A DNA stretch of 22,927 nucleotides, from positions 1 through 22,927 of the forward strand of contig CAJNOQ010002718.1 in the NCBI GenBank assembly GCA_905250885.1. Reading direction: 5' to 3'. The DNA comes from Didymodactylos carnosus. Taxonomy: Eukaryota > Rotifera > Eurotatoria > Philodinida > Philodinidae. A program made the translations under genes and the position numbers. Below the pieces are notes generated by a model. That model made no database searches and was not told the origin of the DNA. It was given only the letters and a program-made list of their open reading frames with translations. Shown here piece after piece: positions 18,652-22,927 of the stretch. Position 1 is the first letter of the stretch; every line of letters begins with the position of its first letter.

Positions 18652-19498
18652 AGGCACAAAAAATTGCCCCTAAAACGCGTTATATTTCAGCTTTTAACGA
18701 TCAAAAAACGCATTAAATATTTCATTTGAATCGAAGAAAAACACGTTAAAATAGTGTTTTGAACAGCGTAGAAACCCCTTACTTTTGCATTTTCAAACGT
18801 TCTGGAACACGTTCCGTAACGCTGAAACATTTAACGCGTTTTATTAAGCGTTCAAAACGGAATAAAAGCGCGTCTTGGTATCGAGTCTGCAACTCTTGAA
18901 TCGTTTCTGAATTTTCATTAAGCCAAAGGTGAGACTTGACTACCCAGTGGGACTTGATCTAAAAATAGTGAAAATCTATAATAAAGGAAGTACAAAACTG
19001 ATGATCTAAAACTGCAAAAGAACGAAAAGGCGATGGTATTTTTTTGATATTTCGATTGTGCTTATATAACTCGGCTGACCGCAAAACAAGACGGTGAATG
19101 ATTAGTTGCGTTTTTCAACCGTTAAAAACGGAATAAAACACGTGAGAACGGAAAATTTAACAAACGGTATGAAACGCGTTTCTGGAACGACTCAGAAGTT
19201 GCAGACTTGATCCCAAAACGCGTTTTTACCCCGTTTTTAAAGATCAAAAAGCGCGTTAAATGTTTCATCTGAAACGCGTTGCAGAACGTTTGAATACGCG
19301 ATTTTTGTACGTTTTTCACGCAAAAAAAGTTACGCGTTTCTAAAGAGTACAAAAGACTGTTTTAACGCGTTTTTGAAAAACGCGTGAGAGCGGAAAATGA
19401 AACAAACGTTATGAAACGCGTTTACACACGTTGTATCCCATACAAAACGGGAGTTTCGTAACGCGCTTTTTGCCGTTTCTAATAACTTTTGTGTGCCT
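18652..19498. mobile_element. 847-bp non-coding element packed with ACGCGT motifs
   Basis: The edges are aggcacaaaa (18652) and the inverse ttttgtgtgcct (ending 19498), matching except for a 2-nt insertion. I count nine ACGCGT palindromes inside, plus many one-off variants (acgcatt, gcgcgtt, acacgtt), in DNA that is otherwise AT-rich. Internal parts are duplicated: gatcaaaaaRcgcRttaaat at 18699 and again at 19242. The sequence gagtctgcaactcttgaatcg near 18879 recurs in inverted form at 19186-19210. No frame is coding-like. It is best called a non-autonomous DNA element, but no target duplication is clear. Confidence 0.6.
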
Positions 19499-20174
19499 AC
19501 TTTTTTTGGGTTTCTACGGTACAGTAATAGATTAGGTTTATATTGCTATTTGATTTCATATTCAGGTATGGTTCAAATGCTGATATTCAATGATTGCTTT
19601 AGTCAATGATTATGATACAGTGCCATTAAATTCTTCACGACCACGTTGATGTAAAGTCTACAATGAAACACACATTTTCAATTTCATTTTACCATGTGAA
19701 TCCGACTAACACTTCTAGAGAAAAATCATGAGTGATTTTCTCTCGGTATTTATTTTTCTTAATTTTAATTATCATAATCAGCATCACTACGATACAAGTC
19801 GATCATGGAGTAAATTAGGGTACAACTTTGTAATGCAAAAACATCACCCACAGTAAGACACAAATCACACAGTGAATGACGAAACTGATCAAAAGCTGTG
19901 TGGTGTTAATTATTCTAAATTCACAATACCACTTCCATTAGCTCTTTAAACATTTCATCGCCATCGCGCTACGCGTTTGTTCCAGTTACCTGATATGCCA
20001 AACAGATGAAGGCAAATTAAAATGGAATATAGAACAATGCATTGCCGCAATCGAATTCTAGTACTGGAAGTATGAGAATAGATAAACTACACGCTAAGGT
20101 CCCATAGTGTTTTGAAAAAAGTAATTTACTGTAGTATTTCCGTCAGTGTTACTTAATGCCATTTCTTCTATTAT
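19499..20174. other. Gene-free stretch, right arm
   Basis: No supportable gene is present. It contains one small hairpin, gagaaaaatca-tgag-tgattttctc (about 19719-19743). An additional isolated ACGCGT occurs near 19971, outside the element. Confidence 0.5.
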
Positions 20175-20278
20175 TGACTGACACTGTTGTTTCATAACGT
20201 CGAGAGAGAGAGTGATAGAATAATTATGTGTATGTGTGTAACCAACGCTTTCCTGAGTCAATTAGTGGCATCAAATTT
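20175..20278 (+). repeat. Dispersed repeat D, copy 1
   Basis: The sequence tgactgacactgttgtttca, through gtgtaaccaacgctttcc, to gtggcatcaaattt recurs with about 10% change at 21656-21794. Copy 2 has an extra ~30-bp piece (a ttctctattgtttacagagaa hairpin) and continues into the LRR relic. Copy 1 stops just before it. It seems to be a fragment of the same duplicated unit. Confidence 0.7.
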
Positions 20279-20320
20279 GATGTGAATAGAACATAATTGT
20301 GCTTGATGTGTAGAGATGCT

Positions 20321-20594
20321 ACTTTACTTTTACTAATTATTACATTATCGGTAAAAGTAATAAATGTTTGTTACTTATTACCGGTAAAACGGTAATAAAT
20401 CTTGTTGTTTTATTACTTATTACTTCTTCATGTAATAATTTTTCATCATTTCACTTATTACTTTTATTACTTTTCTGCTTATTAGTAATACGTGAAGTAA
20501 TAAAAGATTATTACTTAAAATAAGTAATAAGCAATAGAGTAATAAGATTCATTACTTGTTTTCAGGTAATAACTAATACGTTTTATTACGTATC
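20321..20594. repeat. TAATA-rich degenerate repeat block
   Basis: About 270 bp consist largely of attac/gtaat words (ttattacttattact, aagtaataa, accggtaataa) in both orientations, with inserts such as accggtaaaacggtaat. It looks like a degenerate satellite or a foldback element and not a simple microsatellite, since no fixed period holds. It is bounded sharply by ordinary sequence at 20320 and about 20595. No coding potential. Confidence 0.7.
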
Positions 20595-21407
20595 GCTTGG
20601 TAAAGAACAATAAAGTGACACCCATATTGATGTGGTATTTCTTTGAATAGATGATCATCTTCTCCATTGATAATCGATTCCATTGTCAACTCACAGCATA
20701 ACTAACTGCAAGCTATAGCTAAACAGAACTTTAATTAGGTTTCAAAAGGAGAGGCATTGGATATTTTAAAATTGGCTATAATCGCTTTGTCATTGTTTCT
20801 GGCACATGACTGACTATTTTAATATGCAAGCTGCAATCTCTTTGTCGTGTAAATGAAAGCTAAATTGAACCACTGTTGGGAAGAATACGTATTAGCGCTA
20901 TATAATATATATATTTAAAATTAAATACTACTGTATTTGCTATACATATTTGAAATTAAAATACAACATTCGAGAGAAAAGTTTGATGATGCTCGTGGTC
21001 ATACAGTAATCCCTGCTCACCTACAAAGGTAGAAATGAAGTGTAAAGGATATTCTGACGTTAAAGATGGTTATTAAAAAACATAATAATCCTTAGTTTGA
21101 TCTTAGAATTTCTAAGAATCTCACAATCTTCATAAGATTCCAGTAAGCCTCTCACTGGGATAGTTAGTTTTAAGCCTTTATGTACTATCTGTCTTGAGTG
21201 GTATGAGGGCTAGTCCGAAACCAATCCTCAATGTTGAATACTTCGCACTTCTCTGAGCTTCCAGTTGTGCTGGAAATAAATTAGGCTACGCAAGTTTGAT
21301 TTTTACTCCAAAACACTTGAAAGCTTTTCTAATCAACATGAAAACTCCAATATTTTGAGAAAACAGTGAAAAATAACAAAACATCTTGAAATTTTTCGTT
21401 TTTTCTC
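20595..21407. other. Gene-free stretch, right arm
   Basis: AT-rich DNA including a tatataatatatatattt patch near 20900-20918. No reading frame or RNA gene could be supported. Confidence 0.5.
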
Positions 21408-21662
21408 ATGCAAATCCTCAACATCTTCCCTCAAACGCTAGAAAAATCAAAAGATCTTCCTCATTTGACCCCAACTCGACCAATTGCGATTTCTGATTTG
21501 TACCAGGCTCTCTCTATCGACTGGCAAAAAAGCCATCCATCTTTATCTTCTTCCCTACCGAACGTTATTCCAGAAATATTCAAGCCACTATTCTTGACAG
21601 TGAAACTCTTAGAACATTATGTAAGCCATGCGATTTCGTCGAAAAACCGAATTTCTGACTGA
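21408..21662 (+). CDS. Small hypothetical ORF, 84 codons
   Basis: The frame begins at ATG 21408 and ends at TGA 21660-21662. The product is proline- and serine-rich in its first half (DLPHLTPTRPIAISDLYQAL, SHPSLSSSLPNV) and hydrophobic later (LFLTVKLLEHYV), without a clear signal peptide. The last codons overlap the start of dispersed repeat D copy 2 (21656), so the natural end may be lost. I do not recognise a family. It could be an exon relic or a chance frame. Confidence 0.3.
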   Translation: MQILNIFPQTLEKSKDLPHLTPTRPIAISDLYQALSIDWQKSHPSLSSSLPNVIPEIFKPLFLTVKLLEHYVSHAISSKNRISD

Positions 21663-22168
21663 CGCTGTTGTTTCATGACGTCGCGAGAGAGTGATAAAAG
21701 AACTTGAGAAAACTATTCTCTATTGTTTACAGAGAATAATTATGTGTATATGTGTAACCAACACTTTCCTAAGTCAATTAGTGTCATCAAATTTATAACA
21801 TGCTGAGAGAAACTATCTGTTCATCCATCTCAAATTGGTGTTTCTTATTTGATACAGACACTCATTACACTCGACCTCCAATATAATCAAATCGGAGCTG
21901 TTGGGGTACAAAATTTGGCTGATGCACTTACGAAATAACACGGTGAGCAGATGAAAAAATTGTTTGATGACGATGCTCTATGTATACGTGTGACAACAGC
22001 GGTCATGCACAATTTGAGTTCGCTGCCAGCTCATTTTTCTGTGGTTTTTTTCTTTTGCAACATGTATCTCGGGTATCTTAGATATTCAGGATATCGTGCA
22101 ACTACTTTTCGAACTTATGTAGAGTATAATCCGCTGCGAACTGAAATGTAACGACTATATTTGAGTTC
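21656..22168 (+). repeat. Duplicated block: repeat D copy 2 plus LRR relic and flank
   Basis: The block is composite. It starts with repeat D (21656-21794), followed by aacatgctgagagaaact and the LRR exon shared with 14747-14900, and then flank words (gtgcaactac, gagtataatccgctgcgaact, tatatttgagttc) shared with 14915-15065. The order is conserved in both copies, so a unit of roughly 350 bp was duplicated about 7 kb apart and then changed by small insertions. Confidence 0.65.
21858..21942 (+). pseudogene. Frameshifted LRR exon relic
   Basis: The exon follows a 55-nt intron-like segment (21803-21857) that, like the copy at 14754, has CT in place of the GT donor. It matches the 84-bp LRR exon (TLITLDLQYNQIGAVG) but is 85 bp, because an extra T in gcacttacg shifts the frame before LRNNT. 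The shared broken donor places that mutation before the duplication, and the extra base after it. Confidence 0.75.
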
Positions 22169-22315
22169 TTCACTTTTCTTGCATGGTGGCAAGTCATATT
22201 CTATAAGGTTTCTTTATACTGTCACATAGCTAGACCATGCAACATACTATTCGTCATAGTACGCCATCGCCTGTAATTCGTCTTTATTAAAAAATCGAAA
22301 TCGTTGAAAACGACA

Positions 22316-22823
22316 ATGGACACCATTAATTTAACTCAGTTAATCAAAAATACTTTTACATCCTTATTAACATCTGATGTATTCATGCAATCCATTGAAA
22401 CAATAGTAAATAAAGCATGTCAACGACAAGATGAGCTAATTAAACAATGGACTAACGAGTTAAAAGATACGAAAGATGAATTAAGACGGGTACAAGATGA
22501 TTCGAATCAAGTGGAGAAATACGGAAGCGACGTGATCTTCTTATTTATGGCATTTCATATAAAAAAGATGAAAATGTCGCTAATATTGTCTTAAAATTAA
22601 GTAATACATTAGGTTTAACACTAAAGGAAAATGATTTTAACGTTTACCACCTACTAAAAATTCAGTGGACAAGACGAAACAATCAATTATTGTTAGTTTT
22701 CTGAGATTTACTGATCGTAACGCTTTTTATTCGTCTCGAAAGGGTACTTCCATTCAGGTCCGCCCACCATTACATGACATAACAGCCGGAAAAAATTCCA
22801 GACTCTTCCCGTGTATAGCATAA
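22316..22823 (+). pseudogene. Frameshifted non-LTR retrotransposon ORF1
   Basis: From ATG 22316 the frame gives an N-terminal helix, then a charged coiled coil with heptad character (QRQDELIKQWTNELKDTKDE), and reaches VEKYG. At about 22526 the frame slips (one base short). The next frame has RRDLLIYGI and KKDENVANIVLKL, the arrangement of the coiled coil plus RRM-like domain of L1-type ORF1 proteins. A second slip near 22650 leads to a frame with SIIVSFLRFTDRNAFYSSRK that stops at TAA 22821-22823. ORF1p binds RNA as a trimer and escorts the element's transcript. No reverse transcriptase is within the window, although its position would be beyond the right edge. The element is decayed. Confidence 0.65.
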
Positions 22824-22927
22824 AAAGTTACATAGAAATCCATATTTGTTCACTAAAAATGTCACAGTCTATATGCCTTTTCAAGAATGTCAAGTTTCGG
22901 CCCTCCTTCTAATAAAGCAACTTTGAT

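Larger units (their letters stand above)
11572..22927. repeat. Right arm of the 11.36-kb palindrome
   Basis: The arm is the reverse complement of 1-11357. It starts at the ambiguous base 11572 and the tggtaaaatatgtcgaa that mirrors 11340-11356, and it runs to the last base of the window. Coding-looking segments give identical translations on both arms, so no visible divergence has built up. In the entries below the right-arm copy is described in full and the left-arm copy is given as its mirror. Confidence 0.97.

Noticed and set aside
19122-19352. 76-codon frame inside the ACGCGT-rich element (mirror 3576-3806)
   Set aside because: It is made of the repeated acgcgttt words and has no protein character.
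19560-19590. B-box-like ggttcaaatgc that could indicate a tRNA gene
   Set aside because: No matching acceptor stem, anticodon arm or A-box around it.
21951-22151. 66-codon frame beginning MKKLFDDDAL (mirror 777-977)
   Set aside because: It reads through the flank of the duplicated LRR relic. The related copy after 14893 does not keep the frame.

Overview
The window is AT-rich eukaryotic DNA. The repeats TxxTLxLxxNQIGxxGAQHLADALRNN, encoded one per 84-bp exon and separated by 55-58 nt GT-AG introns, together with retrotransposon ORF1 debris and several small inverted-repeat elements, look like a bdelloid rotifer (Adineta/Rotaria type). That assignment comes from recalled protein style and is moderately confident. 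Nothing bacterial, phage-like or operon-like is present.

The main architectural fact is that the whole window is one giant inverted repeat. Bases 1-11357 are the reverse complement of 11572-22927. A feature at x on one arm recurs at 22928-x on the other strand of the other arm (22929-x inside about 11150). The centre is a 214-bp unpaired spacer (11358-11571) that ends at a single ambiguous base (N, 11572). The only arm difference I found is one homopolymer: T7 at 11151-11157 against A6 at 11772-11777. No unique flank is visible at either end.

Reading the right arm outward from the spacer: 11573-12390 holds short hairpins, then an inverted-repeat family (copies A, B and C with a GTTACCGTTGTTTTAAC hairpin array) that brackets 12391-15589. 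Inside that bracket lies the 3' part of a leucine-rich-repeat (LRR) gene (13396-14337, seven LRR exons, stop codon, AATAAA), followed by a second damaged LRR fragment (14634-14901) and a G/C homopolymer tract. Beyond copy C come coding-looking but unidentified fragments (15560-15918, 15993-16383, 17276-17464), a 74-bp element flanked by TTAA (18434-18507), an 847-bp ACGCGT-rich element (18652-19498), a TAATA-rich block (20321-20594), a duplicated repeat block with another broken LRR exon (20175-20278 and 21656-22168), and a frameshifted non-LTR retrotransposon ORF1 (22316-22823). The left arm carries the same features in mirror order and on the opposite strand.

No complete working pathway is encoded. 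The region reads as a gene-poor, transposon-rich zone in which an LRR gene has been cut off at its 5' side. The point worth following up is the palindrome itself. It may be a real inverted duplication (fold-back or sister-chromatid fusion after breakage, with gene conversion keeping the arms identical) or an assembly or amplification artefact. The sequence alone does not decide, and the N at the junction plus near-total identity makes an artefact a serious possibility.
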